A stretch of DNA of 64,000 nt, from assembly GCA_947626495.1 (NCBI GenBank), contig CANQSJ010000001.1, positions 90,790 through 154,789 on the forward strand. The letters are read 5' to 3'. Below, piece after piece: positions 51,424 through 60,213 of the stretch. The stretch is from an uncultured Oscillospiraceae bacterium (GTDB lineage: Bacteria > Bacillota > Clostridia > Oscillospirales > Oscillospiraceae). The notes under the pieces are model-generated. The model had not been told where the DNA came from. It ran no database searches and saw only the letters and a list, made by a program, of their open reading frames with translations. Numbering within the stretch: the stretch's first letter is position 1; every line of letters begins with the position of its first letter. A program made the position numbers and the translations under genes.

Positions 51424-52108
51424 AGCTGTAATACCCGTCCATTCCGTCGGAGATCACCTGGCCGTCCTCAATGGCGATCACGCGCTTGGAGAAGGAGTTG
51501 ACGAGCTCCTTCTCATGGGTCACCACCAGAACGGTGGTCCCCATCTCGTTGTCATTGATCCGGTCCATCAGCAGCATCAGCTCCAGGCTCATGGCGGGGT
51601 CCAGGTTGCCGGTGGGCTCGTCGGCGATGAGAAGCTGCGGGCTGTTGACGATGGCTCTGGCCACCGCCACCCGCTGCTGCTCGCCGCCGGAGACCTCCCG
51701 GGGATAGCGCCTTTCCCGGCCGCTGAGGCCCACCAGGTCCAGCACGTAGGGCACCCGCTGGCGGATCTGGCGGTTGGTGGCGCCCACGATGTGCATGGCG
51801 AAGGCCACGTTTTCATAAACGGTCATGTCCTCGATCAGGCGGAAGTCCTGGAAGATGACGCCCACCGTGCGGCGCATCAGGGGCAGCTTCCGCCGCCGGA
51901 TATGCCGCAGATCGAAGCCGTTGACGTTCAGCGTGCCGCTCTCGGCCATCACCTCGCCGGTGATCAGCTTGATGATGGAGGTCTTTCCGCTGCCGGACGG
52001 GCCCACCAGGAAAACGAACTCCCCGTCGTCGATGGAGAAGGACATGTTGTTGATGGCGCGGGCCTCCCCGCCGGGGTATGTCATGGATACGTTCTCAAAT
52101 AAGACCAT
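51410..52108 (-). CDS. ftsE: Cell division ATP-binding protein FtsE
   Basis: 232 residues. Walker A GPSGSGKTS, Q-loop VIFQDFRLIEDMTVYENV, ABC signature VSGGEQQRVAVARAI, Walker B LLIADEPTGNLDP and switch His in VVTHEKELV. Cytoplasmic ATPase of the FtsEX complex. It is coupled to ftsX and 22 bp downstream of the CdaR-like regulator gene. Confidence 0.97.
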   Translation of the reverse strand: MVLFENVSMTYPGGEARAINNMSFSIDDGEFVFLVGPSGSGKTSIIKLITGEVMAESGTLNVNGFDLRHIRRRKLPLMRRTVGVIFQDFRLIEDMTVYENVAFAMHIVGATNRQIRQRVPYVLDLVGLSGRERRYPREVSGGEQQRVAVARAIVNSPQLLIADEPTGNLDPAMSLELMLLMDRINDNEMGTTVLVVTHEKELVNSFSKRVIAIEDGQVISDGMDGYYSYEIK

Positions 52109-52130
52109 GGGTCAAGGTTCCTCCCCGGGA

Positions 52131-53219
52131 TCAGAAGCGTGTGTTCTGGGAATCCAGGTACTGCTTGACCATCAGGGCCACCTTGAACACGATGGCGTGG
52201 TCGAATTCCCGCAGATCCAGGCCGGTGAGCTTCTTGATCTTCTCCAGCCGGTACACCAGGGTGTTCCGATGGACGAACAGCTTCCGGCTGGTCTCGGACA
52301 CATTCAGATTGTTCTCGAAGAACTTGTTGATGGTGTACAGCGTCTCCTGGTCCAGGCTCTCGATGGGGCTCTTCTTGAACACCTCGTTGAGGAACATCTC
52401 GCACAGGGTGGTGGGCAGCTGGTAGATGATGCGCCCGATGCCCAGGCTCTCGTAGCTGATGACGGTCTGGTCGTTCTCAAAGACCTTGCCCACCTCGATG
52501 GCGGTCTCGGCCTCCTTGTACCGGTCGGCCAACTCCCGCAGGTGCAGCACCGGCGAGCCGATACCCACCACGCAGTGGATGCCCATCTCCTGCTCCAGGC
52601 TGTGCTGGATCTGCTGGGCGGTACGCTCCAGTTCCACCGCGTCAAAGCCCGGCTGCAGCTCCCGGATGATGACGATGTCCCGCTCGTTCATGCTCAGCAC
52701 GAAGTCCCTGTCCCGGGCGGGGAACAGTCCCTGCAGATACTCCAGAACGGTCATCTCCGCGCCGGCGCTCTGCCGCACCACGAACACCCCCCGGGGCATC
52801 TCGGCGTTGAAGCCCAGCTCCTTCGCCCGGACATATACGTCCCCGGGAAGGATGTTGTCGGAGATGATGTTCTTGACAAAGGTCGTGGTGTCATGCTTGT
52901 CGTCATAGCTGTTCTTGGCCTCGGACAGGGCCACGGAGATCAGGATGCAGATGCTCCGCGCGTTCTCATCCTGGCCGTCCACGAACGCCACGTACAGGCC
53001 CCGGCCGCTGGAGCCGATCACCCGACAGGTCCTGCCGGCCACCACGAACAGCTCCGTCCCCGCCTCCTGGGCGGCCACACGCACATCCCCGATGGAGAAC
53101 CCCATCAGGGACCGGTCGCTGGAAGCGATCACATTGCCCTGCTCGTCCACGACGCCGAAGGCACGCTTGCTGGCGTCCTTCATCTGCTGGATCACACTTT
53201 GAAAAATTCGGCTCGACAT
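52131..53219 (-). CDS. CdaR/PucR-family transcriptional regulator
   Basis: 362 residues. An N-terminal sensor-like domain (about 1-130, resembling CdaR sugar-diacid sensors) is followed by a degenerate GGDEF-like CdaR middle (about 150-270) and a C-terminal PucR helix-turn-helix (LNVSETSRKLFVHRNTLVYR, then LEKIKKLTGLDLREFDHAIV). It is co-transcribed with ftsEX and the hydrolases, so it may control the wall cluster. The ligand is unknown. ATG 53219 follows GGGGGT. Confidence 0.88.
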   Translation of the reverse strand: MSSRIFQSVIQQMKDASKRAFGVVDEQGNVIASSDRSLMGFSIGDVRVAAQEAGTELFVVAGRTCRVIGSSGRGLYVAFVDGQDENARSICILISVALSEAKNSYDDKHDTTTFVKNIISDNILPGDVYVRAKELGFNAEMPRGVFVVRQSAGAEMTVLEYLQGLFPARDRDFVLSMNERDIVIIRELQPGFDAVELERTAQQIQHSLEQEMGIHCVVGIGSPVLHLRELADRYKEAETAIEVGKVFENDQTVISYESLGIGRIIYQLPTTLCEMFLNEVFKKSPIESLDQETLYTINKFFENNLNVSETSRKLFVHRNTLVYRLEKIKKLTGLDLREFDHAIVFKVALMVKQYLDSQNTRF

Positions 53220-53250
53220 GCTATCTTACCCCCACAATATACGTGCGCCT

Positions 53251-53279
53251 ATTGTATAACATTTGCTGTCATTTTGCAA
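53251..53279 (-). promoter_or_regulatory. Promoter of the cdaR-like/ftsEX/M23 operon
   Basis: -35 TTGCAA (53274-53279), 17-bp spacer, -10 TACAAT (53251-53256), in an AT-rich gap (53220-53361) with no gene. Confidence 0.75.
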
Positions 53280-53361
53280 TAGAAAAGACCTTGTTTTTTG
53301 TAAACTTTTTTACCGCTTTGTCACAAAACTTCCGCAGGATGCACAATTCCATTCAAAATCC

Positions 53362-54081
53362 TTATATAAAATCACGAAAAACCACTTCGATTTCTTCGTT
53401 TGTAAGCTTTTTGATGTCTCCGGGCCTCAGCATTTTGTCCAATGTCAGTCCGCCAATGGAGCGTCTGCTCATGGCCGTCACCCGCCGTCCGCAGGCGGCG
53501 ATGAGGTTTTTCACCTCGTGAAATTTCCCCTCCGTGACCGTCACCAGACAGCGGCAGTGATCCTCCCCCTCCCAGCACAGCCGGGCCGGCCGGTACGCCG
53601 TGCCGTCGGGCATGGTCACTCCCGCGGCCAGAAGGGCGGCGTGCTCCGCCGTGAGGGGGCCGTCCGCCAGGACCTCATAAGTTTTCGGGACCGCGGAGCG
53701 GGGCGCGGTCACCCGGTGGGCAAAGGCCCCGTCGTCGGTGAGCAGCAGCAGCCCCGTCACGTCCGCGTCCAGCCGGCCCACGGGAAACAGGCCCCGCGCC
53801 TGCAGATGCCTGGGCAGCAGCCCGGTGACGGCGGGATAGGCCCCGCTCTCGGTGGCGCAGATGGTCCCCGCCGGCTTGTTCATCATATAATACACGAACC
53901 GATCCGTATCCACCTCCCGGCCCTCCGCACGCACCGCCGAGGCGCGGCTCACCTTCGTCTCCGGCCGGCGGACGGGCGTCCCGTCCACAGTCACAGACCC
54001 GGAGGCGATCAGTGTCCGGGCCTGGGAGCGGGTGAACATGCCGGAGCCGGCCAGGATCCTGTCCAGCCGTTCAAGTTCCAT
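53362..54081 (-). CDS. RsuA/RluB-family pseudouridine synthase
   Basis: 239 residues from ATG 54081 (MELERLDRILAGSG); longer frames are antisense to the divergent gene and rejected. An N-terminal S4 domain (RSQARTLIASGSVTVDG) precedes the catalytic domain: YYMMNKPAGTICA, then FPVGRLDADVTGLLLLTDDG with the essential Asp, and EGKFHEVKNLIAACGRRV. It converts uridine to pseudouridine in rRNA; RsuA (16S) versus RluB/E (23S) cannot be decided here. Confidence 0.92.
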   Translation of the reverse strand: MELERLDRILAGSGMFTRSQARTLIASGSVTVDGTPVRRPETKVSRASAVRAEGREVDTDRFVYYMMNKPAGTICATESGAYPAVTGLLPRHLQARGLFPVGRLDADVTGLLLLTDDGAFAHRVTAPRSAVPKTYEVLADGPLTAEHAALLAAGVTMPDGTAYRPARLCWEGEDHCRCLVTVTEGKFHEVKNLIAACGRRVTAMSRRSIGGLTLDKMLRPGDIKKLTNEEIEVVFRDFI

Positions 54082-54115
54082 ACATACCCCGTCTCCCTTC
54101 CGAATAGTCTGTACC

Positions 54116-54562
54116 ATGAAAAAGTGTTTGACACAAAAGACGAAGACCTTCCTGGTGGTCCTGAGCGCCCTGGCGCTGCTGGCGGTGCTGCTGGCGGTGG
54201 GGAGCTCCGTGGGCGGGGTGAAGCTGCTGGGCGGGGAGAGCGCCTCCACGCCGGAAAAGCGAGCCGATTTTCTCCGGGAATGCGGCTGGGAGGTGGATCT
54301 GGCGGGCGAGCAGTGCCAGCAGATCCTGATCCCGGAGCAGTTCAACGACGTTTACGAAAGCTACAATCAACTGCAGAAGCAGCAGGGCTACGACCTGGCG
54401 GAATACGCCGGGCGCGGCTGCTCGCTTTACACCTACCCGGTGACCAACTATCCCGACAAGGAGCAGACCGTTCTGGCGGATCTGTATGTCTACAAGGACA
54501 AGGTCATCGGCGGGGACATCCACTCCACGAGCATGAACGGCTTCATGGTGGGACTGAAGTGA
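54116..54562 (+). CDS. DUF4830 domain membrane-anchored protein
   Basis: 148 residues from ATG 54116 (MKKCLTQKTKTFLVVLSALA). There is one N-terminal hydrophobic segment (about 11-32), then a DUF4830 domain: FLRECGWEV, IPEQFNDVYESYNQLQ, QGYDLAEYAGRGCSLYTYPV, a late IGGDIHSTSMNGFMVGL. It is widespread in Clostridia and its function is unknown. The domain probably faces outward. No ribosome site is seen before the ATG. Confidence 0.82.
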   Translation: MKKCLTQKTKTFLVVLSALALLAVLLAVGSSVGGVKLLGGESASTPEKRADFLRECGWEVDLAGEQCQQILIPEQFNDVYESYNQLQKQQGYDLAEYAGRGCSLYTYPVTNYPDKEQTVLADLYVYKDKVIGGDIHSTSMNGFMVGLK

Positions 54563-54587
54563 AAAAAGCGAGAGGTGAGAATCGAAA

Positions 54588-54618
54588 AAGCTCCCGCGGC
54601 CCAGAGCCGCGGGAGCTT
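54588..54618. terminator. bidirectional terminator
   Basis: Perfect 13-bp stem (54588-54600 with 54606-54618), T-rich after it on the + strand and A-run before it, between the convergent DUF4830 gene and tuf. Confidence 0.85.
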
Positions 54619-54630
54619 GCTTGTTTGGAA

Positions 54631-55836
54631 TTACTCCTGAACCTCGATGACGACGCCGGAACCGACGGTACGGCCGCCCTCGCGGATGGCGAAGCGCAGG
54701 CCCACCTCGATGGCGATCGGGGTGATCAGTTCCACGTTCATGTCCACGTTATCGCCGGGCATGCACATCTCCACGCCCTCGGGCAGGGTGATGACGCCGG
54801 TCACGTCGGTGGTACGGAAGTAGAACTGGGGACGGTAGTTGTTGAAGAACGGGGTGTGACGGCCGCCCTCTTCCTTGGACAGCACGTAGACCTGGCCCTT
54901 GAACTTGGTGTGGGGATGGATGCTCTTGGGAGCAGCCAGCACCTGGCCACGGACGACGGCCTTCTTGTCGATGCCGCGCAGCAGGCAGCCCACGTTGTCG
55001 CCGGCCTCGGCGAACTCCAGGGTCTTGTGGAACATCTCGGTGCCGGTCACGACGGTCTCCTGGGTCTCGCGGATACCGACGATCTCCACCTTGTCGCCGA
55101 CCTTGACCTGGCCGCGCTCCACACGGCCGGTGACCACGGTGCCACGGCCGGAGATGGTGAACACGTCCTCGATGGGCATCAGGAAGGGCTTATCGGCAGC
55201 GCGCTCGGGGGTCTTGATCCAGGTGTCGACGGCGTCCATCAGCTCCCAGATGCAGTCGTACACGGGGGCGTGAGGATCCTTCTCCTCGCTCACCAGGCAC
55301 TCCAGAGCGGAGCCCTTGATGATGGGGGTCTCGTCGCCGGGGAAGTCGTACTGGTCCAGCAGCTCGCGCACTTCCATCTCCACCAGCTCCAGCAGCTCGG
55401 GGTCGTCCACCTGGTCGCACTTGTTCAGGAACACCAGCACGTAGGGCACGTTCACCTGGCGGGCCAGCAGCAGGTGCTCACGGGTCTGGGCCATGGGGCC
55501 GTCGGAGGCGGCGATGACCAGGATGGCGCCGTCCATCTGCGCAGCGCCGGTGATCATGTTCTTGATATAGTCAGCGTGTCCCGGGCAGTCCACGTGGGCG
55601 TAGTGACGGGCAGCGGTCTGATACTCGACGTGGGCGGTATTGATCGTGATGCCGCGGGCCTTCTCTTCGGGGGCCTTATCGATCTGGTCGTAAGCGGTAT
55701 ATTCGGCAGCGGTGGGGTCAGCCATGTTCAGGACCTTGGTGATGGCCGCCGTCAGGGTGGTCTTGCCGTGGTCGATGTGGCCGATGGTGCCGATGTTCAC
55801 GTGGGGCTTATTGCGGTTGAACATTTGCTTTGCCAT
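54631..55836 (-). CDS. tuf: Translation elongation factor Tu
   Basis: 401 residues from ATG 55836 ([20 protein letters not shown]) with AGGAGG upstream; the longer frame covers the promoter. G1 is GHIDHGKTT (19-27, Ile where Val is usual); G3 [12 protein letters not shown]4 NKCDQVDD; effector-loop end [11 protein letters not shown]. It delivers aminoacyl-tRNA to the ribosome. Last gene of the str operon, but with its own promoter in the 89-bp gap after fusA. Confidence 0.98.
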   Translation of the reverse strand: MAKQMFNRNKPHVNIGTIGHIDHGKTTLTAAITKVLNMADPTAAEYTAYDQIDKAPEEKARGITINTAHVEYQTAARHYAHVDCPGHADYIKNMITGAAQMDGAILVIAASDGPMAQTREHLLLARQVNVPYVLVFLNKCDQVDDPELLELVEMEVRELLDQYDFPGDETPIIKGSALECLVSEEKDPHAPVYDCIWELMDAVDTWIKTPERAADKPFLMPIEDVFTISGRGTVVTGRVERGQVKVGDKVEIVGIRETQETVVTGTEMFHKTLEFAEAGDNVGCLLRGIDKKAVVRGQVLAAPKSIHPHTKFKGQVYVLSKEEGGRHTPFFNNYRPQFYFRTTDVTGVITLPEGVEMCMPGDNVDMNVELITPIAIEVGLRFAIREGGRTVGSGVVIEVQE

Positions 55837-55890
55837 TTTGCTTTGTCCTCCTAAAAAGTAGAAAATAATAGATATCGAAAGTCTGAGGAG

Positions 55891-55919
55891 ATTATACAGT
55901 ATGCAGGGAAAATTTGCAA
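55891..55919 (-). promoter_or_regulatory. Own promoter of tuf
   Basis: -35 TTGCAA (55914-55919), 17-bp spacer, -10 TATAAT (55891-55896). It lies just after the fusA stop. Confidence 0.85.
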
Positions 55920-55925
55920 CCCTTT

Positions 55926-58004
55926 TTACGGTTTCCGGTGGGTGCCGATCAGCTTCTCCCGCAGCGCTGCGGGCAGCTCGATATAGTGGCTGGGCTCCAT
56001 GGAGTAGTTGGCGCGGCCCTGGGTCCTGCTGCGCAGGTCCGTGGCGTAGCCGAACATACTGGACAGGGGCACGCTGCACTCGATGATGACGGCGCCGTTG
56101 CGGAACTCCTGGCCGACGATCTGGCCGCGGCGGGAGTTGATGTCGCCGATCACGTCGCCCATATACTCCTCCGGGGTGGTGACGACCACCTTCATGATGG
56201 GCTCCAGGAGCGTCGCACCGGCCTTCTCGCAGGCCTCCTTAAAGGCCATGCTACCGCAGATCTTGAACGCCATCTCGGAGGAGTCCACCTCGTGGAACTG
56301 GCCGTCCAGGAGGGTGGCCTTCACGTCCACCACGGGATAGCCCGCCAGGATGCCTCCCAGCATGGCCCCCTGGATGCCCGCGTCCACCGCGGGGATATAC
56401 TCCTTGGGGATGGCGCCGCCGGTGACGGCGTTGACGAACTCGTAGCCCTTTCCGGACTCGTTGGGCTCGATCATCAGCTTTACCTGGGCGAACTGGCCCT
56501 TGCCGCCGGTCTGGCGGGCGTAGCGCACGTCCACCGTCGCCGGGCGGGTGATGGTCTCCTTATAGGAAACCTGGGGCTTGCCCACGTTGGCCTCCACGCG
56601 GAACTCGCGCAGCAGCCGATCCACGATGATCTCCAGATGCAGCTCGCCCATGCCGGCGATGATGGTCTGGCCCGTCTCCTCGTCGGTATACGCCTTGAAG
56701 GTGGGGTCCTCCTCCGCCAGCTTTGCCAGGGCGATGGTCATCTTCTCCTCGCCGGCCTTGGTCTTGGGCTCAATGGCCACCCGGATGACCGGTTCGGGGA
56801 ATTCCATGCTCTCCAGCACGATCTGCTGCTTGTCGTCGGAAAGGGTGTCGCCGGTGGTGGTGTTCTTCAGTCCCACCAGGGCCACGATGTCGCCGGAATA
56901 GATGGTGTCCAGGTCCTGGCGGTGGTTGGCATGCATGAGAAGCATGCGCGCCAGCCGCTCCCGCTTGCCCTTGGAGGAATTCATGACCGTGGAGCCGGCG
57001 ACGGCCGTGCCGGAATAGACACGGGCGAAGGTCAGCTTGCCCACATAAGGGTCGGTCATGATCTTGAACGCCAGCGCCGAGAAAGGCGCCTCGTCGGAGC
57101 AGTCGCGGGTGACCTCTTTGTCGGTCTTGGGATCGGTCCCCTTCACAGGGGGCACGTCCAGGGGCGAGGGCAGGAAATCCACAATGGCGTCCAGCAACTT
57201 CTGCACGCCCTTGTTGCGATAGCTGGTGCCGCAGGTGACGCACACCAGCTTTCCGCTGATGGTGCCCTCCCGCAGCGCGGCGCGGATCATATCGGAGGGG
57301 ACTTCCTCCCCCTCCAGGTACAGCATGGCGATGTCGTCGGAGAACATGGAGGCCGCGTCGATCAGCTTCTCCCGGTACTCCTTGGCCTGGGCCAGCATTT
57401 CCGCGGGGATCTCCTCCACCTTCATGTCCTTGCCCAGGTCGTCGTAGTACACGTCCGCCTTCATCTCCACCAGGTCGATGATGCCGCGGAAATCGGACTC
57501 CTTGCCGATGGGCAGCTGGATGGGAACGGCGTTGCATTTCAGCCGCTCCTTCACCATGTCCACCACGTTATAGAAGTCCGCGCCCGTGATGTCCATCTTG
57601 TTCACATAGATGAGACGGGGGACGTTGTAGTTGTCGGCCTGGCGCCACACGGTCTCCGTCTGGGGCTCCACGCCGCCCTTGGCGCACAGCACGGTCACGC
57701 TGCCGTCCAGCACGCGCAGGGAGCGCTCCACCTCCACGGTGAAGTCCACATGGCCCGGGGTGTCGATGATGTTGATCCGGTGATCCCGCCAGTGGCAGGT
57801 GGTGGCGGCGCTGGTGATGGTGATGCCACGCTCCTGCTCCTGCTCCATCCAGTCCATGGTGGCGTTGCCCTCATGGACCTCGCCCAGCTTGTAGTTGACG
57901 CCGGTGTAGAACAGGATACGCTCCGTAGTCGTCGTCTTGCCGGCGTCGATGTGGGCCATTATGCCGATATTTCGGGTTTTTTCAAGGGAATACTCTCTCG
58001 GCAT
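55926..58004 (-). CDS. fusA: Translation elongation factor G
   Basis: 692 residues, normal length. G1 [17 protein letters not shown]3 [17 protein letters not shown]4 VNKMDITG, domain IV loop around [16 protein letters not shown] and [11 protein letters not shown]. It is the translocase of the ribosome. ATG 58004 follows AAGGAAG. It lies 23 bp after rpsG in the classical str order. Confidence 0.98.
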   Translation of the reverse strand: MPREYSLEKTRNIGIMAHIDAGKTTTTERILFYTGVNYKLGEVHEGNATMDWMEQEQERGITITSAATTCHWRDHRINIIDTPGHVDFTVEVERSLRVLDGSVTVLCAKGGVEPQTETVWRQADNYNVPRLIYVNKMDITGADFYNVVDMVKERLKCNAVPIQLPIGKESDFRGIIDLVEMKADVYYDDLGKDMKVEEIPAEMLAQAKEYREKLIDAASMFSDDIAMLYLEGEEVPSDMIRAALREGTISGKLVCVTCGTSYRNKGVQKLLDAIVDFLPSPLDVPPVKGTDPKTDKEVTRDCSDEAPFSALAFKIMTDPYVGKLTFARVYSGTAVAGSTVMNSSKGKRERLARMLLMHANHRQDLDTIYSGDIVALVGLKNTTTGDTLSDDKQQIVLESMEFPEPVIRVAIEPKTKAGEEKMTIALAKLAEEDPTFKAYTDEETGQTIIAGMGELHLEIIVDRLLREFRVEANVGKPQVSYKETITRPATVDVRYARQTGGKGQFAQVKLMIEPNESGKGYEFVNAVTGGAIPKEYIPAVDAGIQGAMLGGILAGYPVVDVKATLLDGQFHEVDSSEMAFKICGSMAFKEACEKAGATLLEPIMKVVVTTPEEYMGDVIGDINSRRGQIVGQEFRNGAVIIECSVPLSSMFGYATDLRSRTQGRANYSMEPSHYIELPAALREKLIGTHRKP

Positions 58005-58027
58005 GTTCCAACTTCCTTACGGGAAAA

Positions 58028-58498
58028 TTAGTAGCGGAAGTGCGCAAAGGCCTTGTTGGACTCGGCCATCTTGTGAGTATCCTCACGCTTCTTCACGGCG
58101 GCGCCAGTGTTGTTGCTGGCGTCCATGATCTCGCCGGCGAGCTTTTCCTTCATGGTCTTCTCGCCGCGCTTGCGGGCATAACTCACCAGCCAGCGCAGAC
58201 CCAGGGTCTGCCGCCGGACGGGGCGCACTTCGATGGGCACCTGATAGGTGGCGCCGCCCACACGGCGGGCCTTGACCTCCAGGCTGGGCATGATGTTGTT
58301 CAGGGCTTCGGTATAGGCCTCCATGGGGTCCTTGCCGCTCTTCTCCTTGATGATGTCAAAGGCGGAGTACACGACCTTCTGGGCCACGCCCTTCTTGCCG
58401 TCCAGCATGATCTGGTTGACCAGCTTGGTCACCAGAACGGAATGATACACAGGATCCGGCAAGATCTCTCTTTTGGGAACGTTACCTCTTCTGGGCAC
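58028..58498 (-). CDS. rpsG: 30S ribosomal protein S7
   Basis: 156 residues, with [40 protein letters not shown], then [20 protein letters not shown]. It nucleates assembly of the 30S head and is a known autogenous repressor of the str operon in other bacteria. A structured 134-nt gap separates it from rpsL. Confidence 0.98.
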   Translation of the reverse strand: MPRRGNVPKREILPDPVYHSVLVTKLVNQIMLDGKKGVAQKVVYSAFDIIKEKSGKDPMEAYTEALNNIMPSLEVKARRVGGATYQVPIEVRPVRRQTLGLRWLVSYARKRGEKTMKEKLAGEIMDASNNTGAAVKKREDTHKMAESNKAFAHFRY

Positions 58499-58537
58499 TT
58501 TAACTTCCCTCCTTCATAAAAATGAATTCACCGGTAC

Positions 58538-58554
58538 TCGAAAGTGTCTTTCGA
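58538..58554 (-). other. Small hairpin in the rpsL-rpsG spacer, near the rpsG ribosome site
   Basis: Perfect 7-bp stem TCGAAAG-3-CTTTCGA, about 40 nt upstream of rpsG. It may be a regulatory site for S7 binding or translation control; the function is inferred only from position. Confidence 0.5.
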
Positions 58555-58603
58555 CTTCCGTTTGCGCCCTGACGTTCCCATACGAACCGAAATTATATAG
58601 AAA

Positions 58604-58622
58604 CCAACAGGGACGCTGTTGG
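58604..58622 (-). other. Hairpin 10 bp after the rpsL stop
   Basis: 7-bp stem CCAACAG-5-CTGTTGG followed by TTTCTATATAATTT on the - strand. It resembles a weak terminator or attenuator between rpsL and rpsG. Confidence 0.5.
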
Positions 58623-58632
58623 GGAACTGCGA

Positions 58633-59046
58633 TTACTTCTTGGGACGCTTGGCGCCGTACTTGGAGCGGCCCTGACGACGGCCGTCCACACCCTGGGTGT
58701 CCAGAGAGCCGCGGATGATGTGGTAACGCACGCCGGGCAGGTCCCTGACACGGCCGCCGCGGATCATCACCACGGAGTGCTCCTGCAGGTTGTGGCCGAT
58801 GCCGGGGATATAGGCGGTCACCTCATAGCCGTTGGTCAGGCGCACACGGGCGATCTTCCGCAGAGCGGAGTTGGGCTTTCTCGGGGTGGAAGTACGCACC
58901 GCCGTGCACACGCCGCGCTTCTGGGGAGAGCTCAGGTCGGTCTCCCGGTTCTTCAGGGTGTTCAGGCCCTTCTGCATGGCGGGGGACGTGGACTTGTAGG
59001 TCACCTTCTCGCGTCCTTTGCGGACCAGCTGGTTAAAAGTAGGCAT
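58633..59046 (-). CDS. rpsL: 30S ribosomal protein S12, with Arg at the two streptomycin-site lysines
   Basis: 137 residues from ATG 59046, seven bases after AAAGGAGG. The usual S12 fold: [12 protein letters not shown], the [20 protein letters not shown] loop, [19 protein letters not shown], and [11 protein letters not shown]. Two residues that contact streptomycin in the decoding centre are Arg: Arg56 (TPRKPN; Lys42 in mature E. coli numbering, Lys56 in B. subtilis) and Arg101 (GGRVRDLPG; Lys87 in E. coli). The codons AGA and AGG are unambiguous in the sequence. First gene of rpsL-rpsG-fusA-tuf, with an unusually structured leader. Confidence 0.98.
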   Translation of the reverse strand: MPTFNQLVRKGREKVTYKSTSPAMQKGLNTLKNRETDLSSPQKRGVCTAVRTSTPRKPNSALRKIARVRLTNGYEVTAYIPGIGHNLQEHSVVMIRGGRVRDLPGVRYHIIRGSLDTQGVDGRRQGRSKYGAKRPKK

Positions 59047-59094
59047 AGTTTATCCTCCTTTCCTCAAAAATTTACGCTATAATGATTATCTGAT

Positions 59095-59275
59095 GGCGAA
59101 ACGCCGTGAGGCGTTGCGCCGAGCCGCTTTGCGGCTCAGCAAAACAGCGCACTGTTTTGCCAGACACTCATTGCAATGAACACCGCGCAAATGATCCTTG
59201 GATCATTTGCCGCCAAACGAATCGTTTGGCGGCGAAAACGTTCGTTTTCGCCTTGCGATGATCATTATCACGCAA
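59095..59275 (-). other. Array of eight adjacent inverted repeats in the rpsL leader
   Basis: Stems in transcript order: 59253-59275 (9 bp, one bulge), 59231-59252 (10 bp), 59211-59231 (9 bp), 59187-59210 (11 bp), 59168-59179 (6 bp, 12-nt palindrome), 59139-59160 (9 bp), 59121-59137 (7 bp), 59095-59120 (11 bp, one mismatch). Gaps between neighbours are 0-7 nt. A consensus promoter lies just upstream and the rpsL ribosome site about 35 nt downstream, so the whole array should be transcribed in the leader. There is no ORF and no T-run within it. Confidence 0.85.
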
Positions 59276-59281
59276 AATAGG

Positions 59282-59310
59282 ATTCTAACAGAAAAAGCCG
59301 GAGGTGTCAA
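59282..59310 (-). promoter_or_regulatory. Promoter of the str operon (rpsL-rpsG-fusA-tuf)
   Basis: -35 TTGACA (59305-59310), 17-bp spacer, -10 TAGAAT (59282-59287). The predicted start is near 59275, at the first hairpin of the array. Confidence 0.85.
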
Positions 59311-59334
59311 GCAAAAATCCCCATACTGTGGGAA

Positions 59335-60201
59335 TTATTCGCTCTTTTGTCCCTCCCGGCGGGCCGCCGCGGGTCCCTCCGGCACGAACCGCTCGAAGAT
59401 CACCGTGCCCCCCTGCTCCTCCAGACGGAGCATGGTCTGCCGGTCCCGCACCGTCCAGTACACCTCGTGCACATGCCAGAGCCGGCGGCTCAGGCGCAGG
59501 GACGGCTCGTCGGCGTGGCGATGGTCGTACGCCACAAAGTCCGGCCGGCCCAGGACGCACACCAGCAGGTGGGTCATGGCCCAGTCGGCCAGCCGGCCGT
59601 AGCCGGACCGGTCCCCGGGGCCAAACCGCTGGCTCAGCTGGCCCCGCAGCACCGACGGCCAGCGCTTTTTCAGCCCCATCACCACCGCCGGATGGAAGCT
59701 CTCCAGACAGCAGGTCCCCTTCCAGTCCGTCAGCCGCTCCATCACGGCGTCGGTAAGAGCGTCGGCGTTCCCGCCGGCCGCCTTCAGCTCGATGATGAGC
59801 GGTCCCCGGTTTTCAAAGACCGCCAGCACCTCCTCCAGCAGCGGGATGGTCTCCCCGCTGCCCTGCAGGGGATACGCCGCCAGGTCCTCCCGGCGCAGAT
59901 CCTCGATCCGGGCGCTCTTGCCGCACACCCGCTCCAGGTCGCTGTCATGGACCACCGCCAGAGCCCCGTCCGCCATCAGATGCACGTCCAGCTCCGCACC
60001 GAAGCCGGCCTCCGCCGCGGCCCGGAAGGCGCTCAGGGAGTTTTCCGGCCGTCCGGCGGACACGTCGTGCAGCCCCCGGTGGGCGTAGCGGACGCCGTCC
60101 AGCGCCTCCCACCCGGGCTGTCCCCGCCGGGGCATGATACAGTAGATCCACCCCGCGCATACCAGCACCAGCGCCGCCGCCAACACACAGATGACCGTCA
60201 T
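59335..60201 (-). CDS. Glycerophosphodiester phosphodiesterase, membrane-anchored
   Basis: 288 residues. An N-terminal hydrophobic helix (about 3-22) is followed by the GDPD barrel: RYAHRGLHD (catalytic His), PENSLSAFRAAAEAGFGAE, LDVHLMADGALAVVHD (metal Glu/Asp and second His), LIIELKA, CLESFHPAVV. It hydrolyses glycerophosphodiesters from phospholipid or teichoic acid turnover to glycerol 3-phosphate and an alcohol. It lies 12 bp after an MFS gene in one transcription unit, between rpoC and rpsL. Confidence 0.93.
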   Translation of the reverse strand: MTVICVLAAALVLVCAGWIYCIMPRRGQPGWEALDGVRYAHRGLHDVSAGRPENSLSAFRAAAEAGFGAELDVHLMADGALAVVHDSDLERVCGKSARIEDLRREDLAAYPLQGSGETIPLLEEVLAVFENRGPLIIELKAAGGNADALTDAVMERLTDWKGTCCLESFHPAVVMGLKKRWPSVLRGQLSQRFGPGDRSGYGRLADWAMTHLLVCVLGRPDFVAYDHRHADEPSLRLSRRLWHVHEVYWTVRDRQTMLRLEEQGGTVIFERFVPEGPAAARREGQKSE

Positions 60202-60213
60202 AGTCTCTCTCCT

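Noticed and set aside
59078..59083. TATAAT on the + strand, reading into the hairpin array
   Set aside because: No acceptable -35 at 16-18 bp (CAAAAA) and no gene on that strand.
59095..59275. CRISPR-like or tRNA-like structure
   Set aside because: The hairpins differ in sequence, with no constant repeat and no spacer regularity; no cloverleaf or CCA end can be drawn.
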